This document shows, piece after piece, positions 24,025 to 37,322 of a DNA stretch of 64,000 nucleotides. The position numbers and the translations under genes were made by a program. A model generated the notes under the pieces. That model saw only the letters and a list, made by a program, of their open reading frames with translations, did not search any database and had not been told where the DNA came from. Every line of letters starts with the position of its first letter. Within the stretch, counting starts at the first letter, position 1. The stretch is from Acanthornis magna (Eukaryota; Chordata; Aves; Passeriformes; Acanthizidae). The stretch covers positions 445,001-509,000 of the forward strand of contig JAWUZG010000070.1 in assembly GCA_036785705.1 (NCBI GenBank). Reading direction: 5' to 3'.

Positions 24025-27000
24025 GTAAGGCTCCCTGTATTCCTCCAAAAGGGCTTGAAAAACCTACAAGAACTGGATACAGCTGAACAAATTTCAATTT
24101 TGGAAGAAAGTATTTGCTGTTGTCTGTATTCAGTTATTACTAAAATGTACTGTTCAGTGATAACTTAAGAACAAAAGGATCAGATCAGAGCAAGCACATC
24201 AGAGATTAAAAATGCAAAGTAATCTTCAACAGAATTAAAAACTGTAGTTAAAGAAAGTTGCTCATAGATACAACTGCTGCCCTCAGTGATCCTTTGGAAA
24301 TGTGTCAAGTTACCATCCAATTTTTCATTCAGAAACGTTGTTAGCCACTTACTTAGCTTGCACCAGTTAAAAAATAAATGCTGTGAATTACATCACCCAC
24401 TAGCTGTGGTTCCAAACCCCTGAGTGCTTTCAGAATTTTGCTAGAGTCTTGTATGGTAGTGTACAAATACTCTGAAGCACTGAGTACCAGAAATTAGGGG
24501 ATGACAGTGTGTAGCTGTCACTGAAGCCATCGTTTAGACATCACTTATTCCACGTTAGTCATGGCTCAGCCTTATTCCCTGTTTTGCGAACTTTCAGAAC
24601 CCAATCACACAAAAAAAGAGTTTCATTCACTTCTCACCACAGCAGAGTTAAGAGACCTACCATGGAAGGAAATAAAATCCCTCAATGACGCTTCCACATT
24701 TTGGCAATCCTATACAGACAGAGTTAGCAGTTGGACCTCCAGAAATCACATTGAGGAGCACAAACTTATTTCTGTCTGTCCTGGCACTTCCAAACTTTTC
24801 TTCAAGGATTAGATTTTCCAATTAAAATACAAAGAAAAAGCACAATGTCTGCCACACTCTGCTCCCAGTACTGAATTTTATTACAGTCGTGAGGAAAAGC
24901 TGCATCATTCTCACTCTTTTAGGCACAGATCAACTGAGAGGCAACGAGAACACAAAAAGAATATAGAAATATTTACAAATTGCCAATACATTTTCCTATT
25001 TCTCAGTGCTAGTATATGAATCATTACAGCTGACCATTTTCCCATTTTAAACCATAATTTCTTGGAAAAATGGTCTGTGTCAAACACACGAAGCCCACAT
25101 GGACACTGTAAATCCACTTACCCCGATGATGTTTAACAAGTGCAAAGTTGAATGCAGAACTACCTAAATAAATGCTGTTTGCATTGCTTCTTTCAGGTGT
25201 TTTATAGGAATAGACAGAAAAAATTTACAGATGACCCAAATTTTTTCAGGCAGCTCAAGAGTGGAAAAGATTTGGAATAAATCCATAGTGATCCAACAAG
25301 GCAGAAAACATGAACAATCAAAGAATATCAACATTGCATATATGAGCCACTGCTTATGAATAATCAATAAGCAATTACTGTAGTTAACCCACTTAAGAAG
25401 CAAATAAAAATATCAACTTGGAAAAAAATAAAAATACTTTAAAGTCGAGTCTTATTTTATATGCAAAAAAGATTACCCATTCTCTGCAGAAGAAAAAAAC
25501 AACTGTACCCTGAAATTGTTTCACAAACCAGTGCATCTCCCATTTAGCTATTTTATTCACTTCTCAATTTCCAATTATTTATGTCAACTTTTAGCTGTGG
25601 AACTCTGAACCTGTGCTAGCTGATCATTAGTAATCTCTAATATCTGATTCCAGGCAAGGATTAATTCTATAATCATGGAAATTCTTTCAATACTAATTCA
25701 TGTCTAGACTTTTGTTTTTAACCCCCTCTTTTTTAAAAATATCAAATCTAGAATCAAATTAATGGCTGTTTTAATTCCCTCATTCTGTTCCCTGGCTCCA
25801 TTTTCTTATTAAAGATGTCAACTACTATTTCAACACTTGTCTGAGAAATGGCAACCTCTTGGGAAAATATATGTAAGTATATGTATTTCAAGCTGACAAG
25901 ACACCAGCAAGATGAAAAGCTGTAAAAAGACCTCACCGTTCCCAGACTTCTGATGCTTCATCAAATATGACAGTAAAAAAAATTAAAAATTAACATAATT
26001 CAAAAGTATCAGAAAATATCTATGACTTTAAAAAGGAAGAAAGATTTTAAAGTCTTCTACTGAGATGTCAAGAGTGCAAGCTGTGTTTTCAGTGCTGCTG
26101 CTTGAGCTCTTCAGATCACATTAAGCCCATAGTACCATGAGCTTACCAAAAATCAAATCAATATGCTTTGGCACATGGCAAACATCTAATGCAAAAACAC
26201 ATCGAACAGTTTTAAAATTTGCAATAAACTATATTCCTTAGTTTAATGCCCATTCGAAAAAGAAGTCTAAGTTTGTTTGGTTAGGTTTTTTTTAATTTAC
26301 CTTCAAATCTGCACAGATCTGCACAGATCAATGGTTCACAGAACAATTTCCTTAGCAAGGACAGTTCTCAGCATGAGCAGATTTATGTCAAAGGCTGACA
26401 ACAGATGAAGTTATTGAAGGAACAAATTTATATTTATCAGAAAATGAAACAATCTTGCAAACATCTTTCCATTTAATCACAGAAGTCCTGCTCTCCTGCC
26501 TATGATCCAAGCACCCACGAGGATTAAATGCATTACAAGAAGAAACACTATGCCCAAACAAATTTTTTTCTTACAAACACAGAAGATAAAGAACACCAGA
26601 TGTTCAAAAGAATTGGGTGTAGATTTAAGAATCAAAAAGGATGATGAATATGGACCATGAAATAGAACATTAAGCAATGTGATAAGCATCTGTTCAGTAA
26701 TAAATCCAGTCTTTGTGCAGTTCTCTTTTCGAAGTGAATTTTATGCGAGTTTTCCAGTCAGAAAATACTGGCCCTTTAAAAAATGCTTTTTTAGGTGTTA
26801 CTGGAAATAATCACCTACCAACATACAAAACACTATTCATCTATGAAACAGAAGCCTTGCACTTTTATCAACTGATAAATAAATGGCTGCTTTCAATATA
26901 TAACTTTCAATACATAATCCAGATGAGAAGCCACAAGTGACCCACCTCATGAGAAAACACAGGCAGAAACAGAACCCTTGAAAAACACATGTGCACAGAG

Positions 27001-27409
27001 CATTTTCATCCCAGGTTTTTCCACTGAGCACGGCACCAATGCAGGGACCTCGGTTCAGGCCCAGAAAGTTTTGTGAATGACAAATGTGGCCTCCTCAGTA
27101 TCTTAGAAGGCATTTATTTCAGTAAATTTGCCTTGTACTGAAGTTTTGGATAGGGAAGAATTAAAATCTGATCATCTCATCTTGAAAAATGAACAAACTC
27201 TGGACTTCCTCCTCAATTCACCACATAACTTTTCGTACGGAAAGGAGAACCATATGGCATATGCTATTTTAATTTTTGAATATTAAACACAGAATAGTTA
27301 ATCTTTCCCCCTTTGTCCCTGTAGGAGATCAGAGGGATGGCTGAGTGGCTCCAAACAGACAGGCAGGAAGTGTGAGGGGAACAGGGCATAGGTGGGATGT
27401 GACTGCTCC
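24025..27409. other. Non-coding single-copy sequence
   Basis: AT-rich sequence without a recognised gene or mobile element. A 10-bp tandem duplication (ATCTGCACAG, 2.3 copies) lies at 26307-26329. Open frames are short and lysine- or phenylalanine-rich as expected from composition. Confidence 0.55.
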
Positions 27410-27930
27410 ACTGCTGCCCTCTGAGCCTCAGTCAGCCTCTGTCCACACACAAATGGAGGCGGCCGAACCCATGGCCTGACACAACATGAGGGAGCGACCC
27501 ACGGCCTGACACAACATGGGGGAGTGACCCACGGCGTGACACAACATGGGGGAGTGACCCACGGCCTGACACAACATGGCGGAACGACCCATGGCCTGAC
27601 ACAACATGGTGGAGTGACCCACAGCCTCATACAACATGGCGGAGTGACCCACGGCCTGACACAACACGAGGGAGTGTCCCACAGCCTGACACAACATGGC
27701 GGAGCGCCTCCCCCTTCAGGCCCTTACCCAAAATGGCAGACCAACACCTCCACAACCCCCCCTGCCCTTACCCAAGATGTGGGACTGTCCCCTCACCCCA
27801 AAGGGCACCGTCTGTCCGTGTGGGCCCCGCAGGGACCATCACAGTGCCGCCGTGCCCGGGCAGCCCCAGGGGAGCGGAGCAGCGAAAGGGGCACGGCCTG
27901 TGCTCTGAAGGCTCCTGGCGTTAGAGGCAG
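27410..27930. promoter_or_regulatory. CpG-dense island around a tandem repeat
   Basis: This is one of the most CpG-dense stretches of the window together with the solo LTR at 38111. The repeat part alone holds about 14 CpGs in 260 bp, against almost none in the flanks. It consists of the 30-bp array (27451-27708), a short section with two imperfect copies of a CCCTTACCCAARATG motif (27721 and 27766), and a GC-rich tail with several CpGs to about 27915. It could be a promoter of a non-coding transcript or an isolated orphan CpG island. No TATA box or recognised first exon was found. Confidence 0.4.
27451..27708. repeat. 30-bp minisatellite with YY1-like cores
   Basis: Seven full 30-bp units start at 27481, 27511, 27541, 27571, 27601, 27631 and 27661, with a partial unit at 27691 and a diverged unit at 27451. 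Three units (27571, 27631, 27691) carry CAACATGGCGG, which matches the YY1 consensus CAANATGGCGG. The others differ at the GCG (GGG, GTG, AGG). Several differences between units are C-to-T or G-to-A changes at CpGs (ACGG/ATGG/ACAG, GCGA/GTGA), the mark of methylated CpG decay. Since 30 is a multiple of 3, every frame yields a ten-residue repeat, which explains the long ORFs on both strands here (for example 27524-28069 plus and 27298-27630 minus). The repeat is certain; YY1 binding is inferred. Confidence 0.95.
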
Positions 27931-30900
27931 CTCACACCTTGCTGGATCCCATCATTTTCAAAGAAATCACACACTCATTTTCTACCAAAAGAGACCGCTT
28001 TGGCTAATGCACGCTGAGGTTTGCCCAGGCAGCCTGTGCTGTAGGATAACAAAGGGTAAGACAAGATAGTGTGGCTCCAGCACACTTGGGAATTGCCCCA
28101 GCAGACCCTCTGGGCTCTACACAGGCCAGAGAATTCACTGGAGTCCAAGATATAAAACTCCCACGTGACAAGCAACACGAGTGTTCTTTAAGATTCCCAT
28201 CCAAGAGAAAGCAACCACCAATGCCTCTGGAAATAATGCTTATTTATGTGTGTTTTACCCGCACCCTGGGCTCTGGTTTGAAGTGGGAGCTTATTTACCT
28301 AATTCCTCTAGCCAGTTTGGGTTTTTGTGGAAGCTGGCTGCTCTGAAAAACTTCATGTGAACAGCAGAATGCCTGCTTTTGTATCTGGCTACAAGAGTTT
28401 GGGATTTATTCCATCTCTGTTTGCCTAAATGTGCACGACTCCTTCCTAAAAGCTAAATTCACAGTCTGTATTTCCATGCTGCTACTTTAGAATAGCTTTT
28501 ATCTGCAAATAGCTTTACTCTGAAGTGAGTCTGCAAGCAGACTGAGAAGTGTAAGGATTCCATTCCTCTATTAGTATTTGAAGTCATTGCTCAAGTATTA
28601 CTAACCCTTTGCTCTGAGCAAACTCTTCCATCTTTACCCTTTATTTTAATGACTGATTAGAATTTCTAACTTAACTTCTAACACCAGAACGTGTTACTGC
28701 TCATCTTTCACCTTCTCACCTTTATATATTCATTCATTATTTAACTTCCCACTTTCTTATTAATTTTTATCTGTGCTCTGCAGGTGAACAGACCAGTTTT
28801 GTTCATCTCTCACTGGATTGCAGATCAGCAGTCGTTGCACTGCTCTAACCACTGTAATAGATCAGTAAAAGAATTTTACATTATTTCTTAGCTTTCGGAA
28901 AGTATCCATGTCATGTGAATACCTCAGTGTCTGGACATAAAACCCACCATCTCTACAAGCACAGATTTGGGCTGCAGTGTTGCTCTAGGTCAGGCCTCAC
29001 ATTTTTTGTATTAATCAGCAACACAGAAACACATGTACCTGCTACACCCCCAGCACAATGGTTCTATCTCCCAACATATCCAAGTGGAAGATACAGCCTG
29101 CCCTGTGCGGTGCACAGCAGGAGAAGGGAAGCGTCTCACTCCCTGCAGGTGGAACAGCATTTAAAAATCACCTACTGCAACTCACCCTCGTCAGGCTTGG
29201 GGGAATTCCTCACAGTACCTGGAACAGATAACTGAGGGATGAAAAACACATTCTGGTAGGAACGTTCTCGGATCTGACAGGATACACCAGGACACACCAT
29301 TTTGAAAACCGAGATAGGACTGCTTTTCACTCCTAGATTATCTCAGAAATCCAAATTCAGACTCCCCTTTTCTCCCTCTTTCCCCCACATGCTGCATCTA
29401 GTTCAGTTATGGTAACAAGAGCAGAAGTGTGTTTCTAGAAGATGCAATATTTAAACTTACAGCCATCTAGAAATGTTAGAGCTCAGTTACAGGCCTGCTG
29501 GCACAAATTACTAACTTGCCAAGCTTCAGAGAATTCTCATACGTAAACTGGGTACTGCAAAAAATGGCACTGCCTCCTCCAATAATCAATTGTTTAAATG
29601 AAGCATATCAACGTACATTTTACTCTAAAAATATCCAATTATTCTATATGTAGCCACAATATTATACAGCATTTCTGGGGGGAAAAATCCATAACAGAGC
29701 GCAAAATCATCTAAGATACTGCTGCAACAGTGCAGAGGACATGTACTTTATTGAGCCTGAAGTAATTACCTCCAGAGGCTTAGGAAAAGTTGTTCAGTGC
29801 TGTCATACTACCCCAGTGACATTTCCTCCCTTTATTCTTACTCCAGTGTTACTAAGAGAGTGACTGAAAAGCCTTTGGAGCCAATTTGATGTGATACAAT
29901 TAGCAAAGAGAGCAAGCGAACTCCCTCTGTTCATCCACACTGCAACAACCAAGTCTAAAGAACTGAAATTGCTCTAACACATTACATACCTGAATGGTTA
30001 CAGAAAATAAAAATACTCAGCCAAACACCCTGAAATGCAACAGCACATGGAAGCAGGTGGAGATCCAGCCCACCACAGACTCACAGTTACCGTAAAACTC
30101 TTGTACAACCAAGGCAAACATAGTGGATCCCTCTTAAAGGAAAATGTGCAATTTTGAAGTAAAAGCTAGTGTTTGAGTGCGGTAGAGAGAAGATAAAACT
30201 GCAGGGAATATTTATATTTAAGTGCAAACTCTGTCAGCTGTTTTCTTCCTTTCCTTCCAAGAACCATTTCAGATCCAACTTAGATATCTTTATGTCTTTG
30301 AGAGCACTTTCAAGCAAAAGAACTGTTTTGACTTTAAGTTTTTTTACAAAGTACTTTACAAGTGAAAGGAGGAAAATGCTGGTCAGTGAATACTTGATCT
30401 CTCTGCATGTCCATGAATTAAGTCTCAAAAAGCTAATGAAATCTTGCTTGAAGGATGCTGCCCTTCATGAGGGCCACATGAATGCCCTATCTCTTTCTGG
30501 TATTTATTAAAGTGATTTGAACGGAATTAATTAGGGTTTTCTCCCAAAAATTAAGGGAGCACAAACACCACATTGTTTGTGAATGTATTTCCTGTAATTC
30601 TTGTTAGACCCCCAGGTGTAAATCTCACAGAGAAATGGCAACTTGTTTGTGTGGGCAGAGGCTGGCTCTAGCTTCAGCATACAGCCCTCCATGGGAGCTG
30701 CAGCTGTCTGAATGCTGGATCTCATGAGATTTAGGAATTCATTGTGTCATAAAGGAGCCCCTGAAGGGGTGAAGTGTGGGAGACAAATGGAATGATTTGC
30801 TCCTGTTAATTCAGCATGCGTGAAAAGATGAAGATTGCTTCATTCTGGTCTTTTAAAGAAAAAGGCTTCTTACATGATTTTTATAGTGAAATTAGATTCT

Positions 30901-32288
30901 GTTCACACAGGCACCTAAAAATTGTACTTCTATTTATGTATCTTAGCATAATTATACAATTTAAAATGTCGGGTGCTGTTAATGTTAATTCTCAAGTCAT
31001 ACATGCAGACACACAGTGGAGTTCTCCAAGTGCAGCTCAGGGCAGGCATGGTCCGCACTCATTAATGCTTTTCTCCCTTCAACAAGAGTTCCACCCTAAT
31101 TCTGTTGTTAAAATTTTGTATAAATCAAATGCAGGAAAGCAAGAGTCTTTGTTTACAACAACAGAGAAACAAAAATAACTCCTGGTAACTTTTAGGGCTG
31201 GAGCTCTGAATGCTCATTTATCGTATTCATGAACCCAAGACCATTTTATTAAATATTAATATTCATAAGAGTGGGGCTAAACATCAAATTCTTCCTACTG
31301 ACTACTGCCTTCATCTAGAAGATTAATTAAATTAGGTTCTATAAGGGCAATGATTTTTTTTTTCAGAAGTCATTTGTAGAGGAATGGTCTCCTTATCCAA
31401 ATGTTATCTTTGGGCAATAAATTCAGCAACGTTACTGCAGGCGACACTACTCATATTAAATTAATGGATTGGAGAGCCTGATACTTCTTAACGAGCTTAA
31501 TACACAGGGAAATTATTAAGTCAGAATTTTGGTTTAATATTAAAATATGCTGATTTCTCTTGGAAAAAGAAGATGGTAAACTCCGTGAACCAGAAAAAAT
31601 TTATAGATTCCCTGCACTATGTTCCACAATGAGAAAAAGGCTGATAAGTAATGTTTCATAGAAAAATACGAATTTTTTTAATGAGATACTTCATCATGAT
31701 TTGAGCAAGTTCCTGGGCAGGACTCAAATGCCCTCAGGCTGATGGAGAAATTGAGCCCAAGTTTCATATTTTTTAAACAAGCTGGCCTTGAAGATAACGG
31801 TGCAGTGGCACTGCCATCCTATTTCAGTTTGTTAAGCAAAAACTTAGTTTACATGAATTAAAGACTGAGTATTTTAAACCATGCAGCAAATATTTTTAAC
31901 TGGTTGGTTTTTTTTTTACTTCATTTATGCTTTTATCAAACCCTTCACCAGAAGCATATTTAAAACACTTCTCAAATGAATCTTTTCCATAAAGCTTTTC
32001 TTTAACTGAATTGTGACTTTTCACATTTGCAGCCCAAATGCTGATCCAGTTCTGGCTCCTCTCCTCCCCTTCTCTAGTTACTTGTTCATTCCTGCTCAGG
32101 ACAGGGCAACAGGCAGGGTCCCAAAACCAAACTTCAGGTAAACTCAGTGCCCAAATTATTAGGTGATAAACTTCAGAAAAGCTGCATTTCATCCTTAGAC
32201 AAACTGAGAAACTTTTAATGCCTTCAAAAATAAAGATTAACTGGGAAAAGAATTTCTTGTCCTCTTTTGCTATATGTGCAAGGTTATG
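27931..32288. other. Non-coding single-copy sequence
   Basis: No gene or mobile element is supported. Open frames reach 120 codons (30816-31178) without family features. The part 31200-31480 is rich in TAAT and TTAATTAA strings and may be regulatory, but it is also strongly AT-rich, so I do not call it. Confidence 0.5.
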
Positions 32289-32344
32289 CTAAGTGTATGT
32301 AAATAATTTCCTGTAAAGTAAGGAAATTATTTACATACACTTAG
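32289..32344. repeat. Perfect 24-bp hairpin (inverted repeat)
   Basis: Bases 32289-32312 are the exact reverse complement of 32321-32344, leaving an 8-nt loop (GTAAAGTA). The arms contain the forkhead-type motif GTAAATA at 32299-32305 and its mirror TATTTAC at 32328-32334. Pairing stops abruptly at both ends of the stem. A perfect 24-bp stem is far beyond chance. It may be a young inverted duplication or template-switch event, or the stem of a small-RNA precursor. With 56 nt in total it is shorter and more perfectly paired than usual pre-miRNAs. Confidence 0.95.
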
Positions 32345-35300
32345 GCTGAGCAATTTAAACACCTCCACAACGTCCTTGTTTTTCTGCCCCCTTGAATTCC
32401 TGCAGCTCCAGCAGTTATTCCTCCACCCTGCAAGGATCAAACATGTTGATCTGCCTGGGCCTCAGCAGACACTCATGCAGCATTTAATTCTTGTATTAGT
32501 ATACAACGAAACATAATCCATAGATGTTCCATTCCAAGATTAAACATCCCAAGTCTTTAAGCAACCCAGACACACAAGTCTGAACCCAGTAACGGCCTCC
32601 AGCTTATGGTCCTACTCCAGTACACATCCAAGGAACATGGAATGGTTTGTCTCTCACACCACAACTCCATCTGAGAAGGAATCTAGGTCAGCAGGCAAAG
32701 GGCTGCCAAAAAAAGATGGCTCTCTTTTTTTAAACTACAAAAAATATTTCCAAGTTAGGTCCAGCTATGACTGTTCACAATGGTTAGTCTTCTAAAATTT
32801 TCCTAATACTAACTCCATCTGGAATTTTTATAGTGTGCAATGATATAAAAACCCAAATTAAAAACAGTGCTAAAATGTACATAGATGGATCAGCAATTAC
32901 TACTATTTCAATAGCAGCTTCCACTATTTATCATTCTCCCAGGCAGTACTGATTTTTCAGCACTGTGTACAAATCAACCTTTCTTAATGCTTTTCTTAAT
33001 CATGCTGGTATCAAAGATTACAATACGAAACTACTTTCTTTGAGGCATTACATATTCATTTTGGTTAGTGGGGAGAAGAGATGGAGAGCTAAAGCTAAAA
33101 TCCTACTTAATTCTTGGAAACGTCAGCATTTGTATTCATTTCACTGACATTTTGATGCACCATTTGTAGTTGAAATGATTTTTTTTTTCAAATTACTCTC
33201 TCTGTGCTTGCAGAACAGGGTATTGAAAATATACATTGGTTGTATTTTGTTTCCTAATGTATCCTAACATATGCCTACCTAATTAAAATAAAGTTTTATG
33301 TATCTAACCATGAAGATATTGGAAACATTTATAAATTCTCAAAATCTGTCTATACAGAGAAAAGATCTTCCACTTTTGCTTAATATTCTTCCATTCCCCT
33401 GATGTGAGTTATATGCTCCAACTTTGTGTGAACCGAAATCTAGGCTTAAGTGTTCCTTTCACGTCAAATTGATACAGCCAAATTTATTGATATAAATATA
33501 TCATATTTTTCCTGTGACAATTTCTGTCAGACTAATGTTGTGTTCTATTATGGATAATTAAGGTGGCTCTAAAACATCATTTATATTAAGGGAAAAGTTA
33601 ATTTACTGTGAATTTTTAACTAAGGGTCGCTTTCAATATTACTTACATAAATATGCTAATGGCCTGGAAACTAATTTCTATTTAAAAAAAAAAGGAAAAC
33701 ATAACTTCATCTTATTAGAATTCAAAGTCTAATTTAAAAACTACAAACCCAAGACAATAAGCCAAGATCCAAGATTTGTTGTAGAACTATGAAATTTGAC
33801 AGCTGGAATGTTTTGATGTGTTGGCTTAACATTGCTTTTTCTTCTTTTTTTTAACATTTCCATTTTAGAGTTTCTAATCTTTCTCAGTATTGACCAAATC
33901 GAGGTGCTGAATTCCCTCTAGGTGCTCTACCCAACTCTTACTCTGGTAAATGAAACATCTTATAGCCCCTGGAGGCCTCGTGGAAAGGTACTGCTTGGCT
34001 TCTCTGGACTGGCTGCAGAGCACAGTTGCCCGAGTCCCTTGGAAAGCACAGCAGAATTCCAACAGGCTCAAGATAATCTGGAAGATGTCAGCTCTTGAGT
34101 GGCACTGCTGCTAAGTGGAAAAACAGTCTGATTAGCACTTGCTATGAAATCACTCCCAGCATCCTATCAATTACCATTTCTGTCACTGTCACTGGCTCTT
34201 GCATCTATTCAGTTTGACACACTGCATATGGAATAGGAACAATCTCCTTTTGAGCCACCTTCAAACCCAGCAAGGAGACTTTGGTTATCTGGATGGCTTC
34301 TCACTGCTTCTTCCGGCAACCAAACGAGGCCTGAAAAACTTCCACTGAAAAGTATTTTATGCTAAAAAAAAAATCCTTTTCTACTACTGCTTGACAACAT
34401 TCTCATCAATGGGACATTTAGTTGTATTTTGGAGGAATAACTACCAAGCAAAGATGTTAGACTGAAACAAAGCAATGAGGTAAAAATGACTGACTCTCAC
34501 ATTTTCCTTTCTCCCTGCTCAGGGAAGCCATGGCACCACACTGCCCAGGCCTGTGGGGCATTGGTGTGTTTCTCTGCACACTGCAAGACCCTACTTCACT
34601 TTTTTAGAGGAGAATTAGAAACCAGAACTAAAGCTTCTAAATTGTTTTTAAAATACCAAATTTCATGGAGACAATTCAATCATGATTTTAAATGTGATCC
34701 ATAGAAGGCAGTGATTTCATACAATCACACATCGGGAAACATTATCAATTTTATCTATGAATGCATTATGGCTCCATTCTGGAGATGTTCATAGAAGGAC
34801 ATAGGATAACTGACTCCTAAATAAGGAAATAAAAATAGCACCTCCAGCTAAGTTCAGTGTTGTTGCCACTCATAGGTGGGGCAGAAATACCTCCATAACA
34901 GTGATGGGGAGAGAGCTGGGACATGGGAGCCAGACATAATTTTTATTCTAGTTTTTGAAATTAAGAAATGGTACCGTTGTCTTTAACAGCACTGATTCTA
35001 AATGAAGCAGATTTAATAATTAGTAGGTTAATTTAGTTCAGAAATTTTCCAGAGGAGAGGCAAACCCTGGAAGAAGGACCTAAAGTCTCTCTTATTTCAC
35101 ACAGACTCTGTTTTTTGAGTAATGAGAGGCTCTAGGATGATTTCTACCAATTTAATAGTTTTCCAGAGAAAGTCGCACAGATATGACAGATCTGCCACGG
35201 TTCCTCTGTTCATCCATCTTAGTGAAAAGGTAGAGAGGTTCCTAAAGTGATAGATGCTAAATTAGGTTGTTCTGCATTTTTCTGAATCTTTTAACATGGG

Positions 35301-37322
35301 GTTTGATGCTGAGGTTGAGTAATTTTTAAAACCATATGGAATCACTCAATTTACACCTGCCACAAACCTTGACACCTAAACTGTTTTCCCTAACAAGCAA
35401 ATATTTGTGAGCCAGTGCAATCCCATCTTTCTTATGAAGTTAATGAAAATAGAATAGCGGAAAAGCACTTAAAAAAGGTTATGCTCAACTGTTTTCTATT
35501 GGCTTGGGGAAGTGTAAAACAAAATCATCACTCGTGTACAAGTTTAGTGAAAGAAACAGTAAATAAACTCCATTGCTGTCTGCTGCTCTGGGCTTGTTTC
35601 ATATCACATGGATAATTACAGGAACGGACTGGGTGTCTTAAGAAGAGGGTTTATAGCTGTCTTACAAATACACAAATATTGTCACAGCCTCTTGCAAGAG
35701 AGAATTCTATGTTTCTTCATAATATATGTGCATGCATTTCTCCAGTCTTGACTAAAATCATATGTTGTATTTTCCAGAGTCCATGTGGTAATACGTATTA
35801 GAGAATTTTTGCATAGTTGAAATGAATAAAAGATGCGAAGGCAAATTAAAGTCATATCTCACCAAAACAACGAAAAACAAAACTATAAAGTGAACAGCAG
35901 GAACTCTGCTGTAAATGGATAACAATAAATCACATTAAAAAAAAGTGTAAATTGCTGAGATAACATGTTGAACATTTCCTGAAGATCTCAGCAGACAAAA
36001 CCAGACCTCAAACATGAAATTAATTTTCCTGTCACCTTCACCAGCGTCCTTAGGTCTCTTTAACCCTTCCCTAATTGCTGGTTTCTGGTCCTATCCCCTG
36101 CAGTGGCAGTACAACACAGAGAAGCTGATGCCTGTGGTGACCAGTGATAAATGAGATATATTTGAATGCATCTCACAGGGTGACAGGTCAGACAAAATGA
36201 CAGAATGCTGAATGCACTGAATACTTTTTCCCAGATCAAGAAAAAAGAAAGAGAAGCTCTTAGCTGTAGCCTCAGCAGTATCATTAGCCTTTCCATCTTG
36301 ATGCCACAAGTGCACTAAGAATTATTCAGGATGAGCATAGATGGTAAAAATTAAAAAGATTTTAAGCACATGTTGCAAACAAAAAGAACTAATTTTAATT
36401 AATTTTTCAAAAGGGAATATTCATTTAAATTCAGATTTCGGTTTAAAGAAATTATTTCTTCTGCAAAAAAAACTGAAAAAGGACGCATTCTATTTGGCTT
36501 TTCCAGGTGTCTTGGCCTTTAGAAGGAGAGAGGCTAAAATTTAAAGCCTCAAATCTTAGAAAATTTCTTGAGCAAATAATAACCTCAAGTCAACAGAAAG
36601 TGCTGGATGTACATGGCTCTATCCAAGCTAAAACGGAACATTTAGGAAATGGTTAAAAACAGGCAAAAGAGCAAAATCTGGAGTTCTAATTGTGGAAATT
36701 AAGTAAAAAATTTATATTTTGGCTTGTTTTCATTTTGCTTTATAAGACTGATGGATCTTCAGGGCATCTGCAGGATTTATTAAATAATTCAATGGTAATA
36801 CATACATATATATGATTTTTAAACCAGTGGCTCCATGTTATTTCTGGTTCTTCAGCAAGATCATGTCATTGAAGTCCTGACTTCCTGTTTTCCTCTGTTC
36901 CAGACAAATGAATTAATGGATTGTAAAAAAAGATGCTGCATTTCAAGTAAGTTGGGAAGAGCTTAAGTCTCCCTCTGACAGACAGCAGAGCTTATGGAAA
37001 ACCTGGACACACAAACTGGAGCCCAACAGTGCGCATGGAATATTTCACTTAAAAACCTGCCATCAACTAGCAGGAATTTTGCCTGTTTTGGCAGAAAGAG
37101 GGGAAAAAATCAATCTGAATATAACAACCTGAAGATGTTTGGTTTGATTTTTCCCCCAATTTATATTAAAACTGATTAGAAAAATACACTGAAAACAAAT
37201 TATGCTGCTGATGCACATACTCTATGATAAATGGAAGGGTTTCATGTACGGAAATCTATTATGACAAGATTTTGTTTGAATAGCAGTGAAGGAAAGGAAG
37301 GGGAAAAAATAAGCAGAGGAGG
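32345..37322. other. Non-coding single-copy sequence
   Basis: About 5 kb of AT-rich sequence with no supported gene, RNA gene or mobile element. Open frames are all under 80 codons. A few A or T runs are the only simple sequence. Confidence 0.6.

Noticed and set aside
27524..28069. 181-codon plus-strand ORF
   Set aside because: It is opened by the 30-bp tandem repeat, whose unit is a multiple of three; the part beyond the repeat looks like random GC-rich translation.
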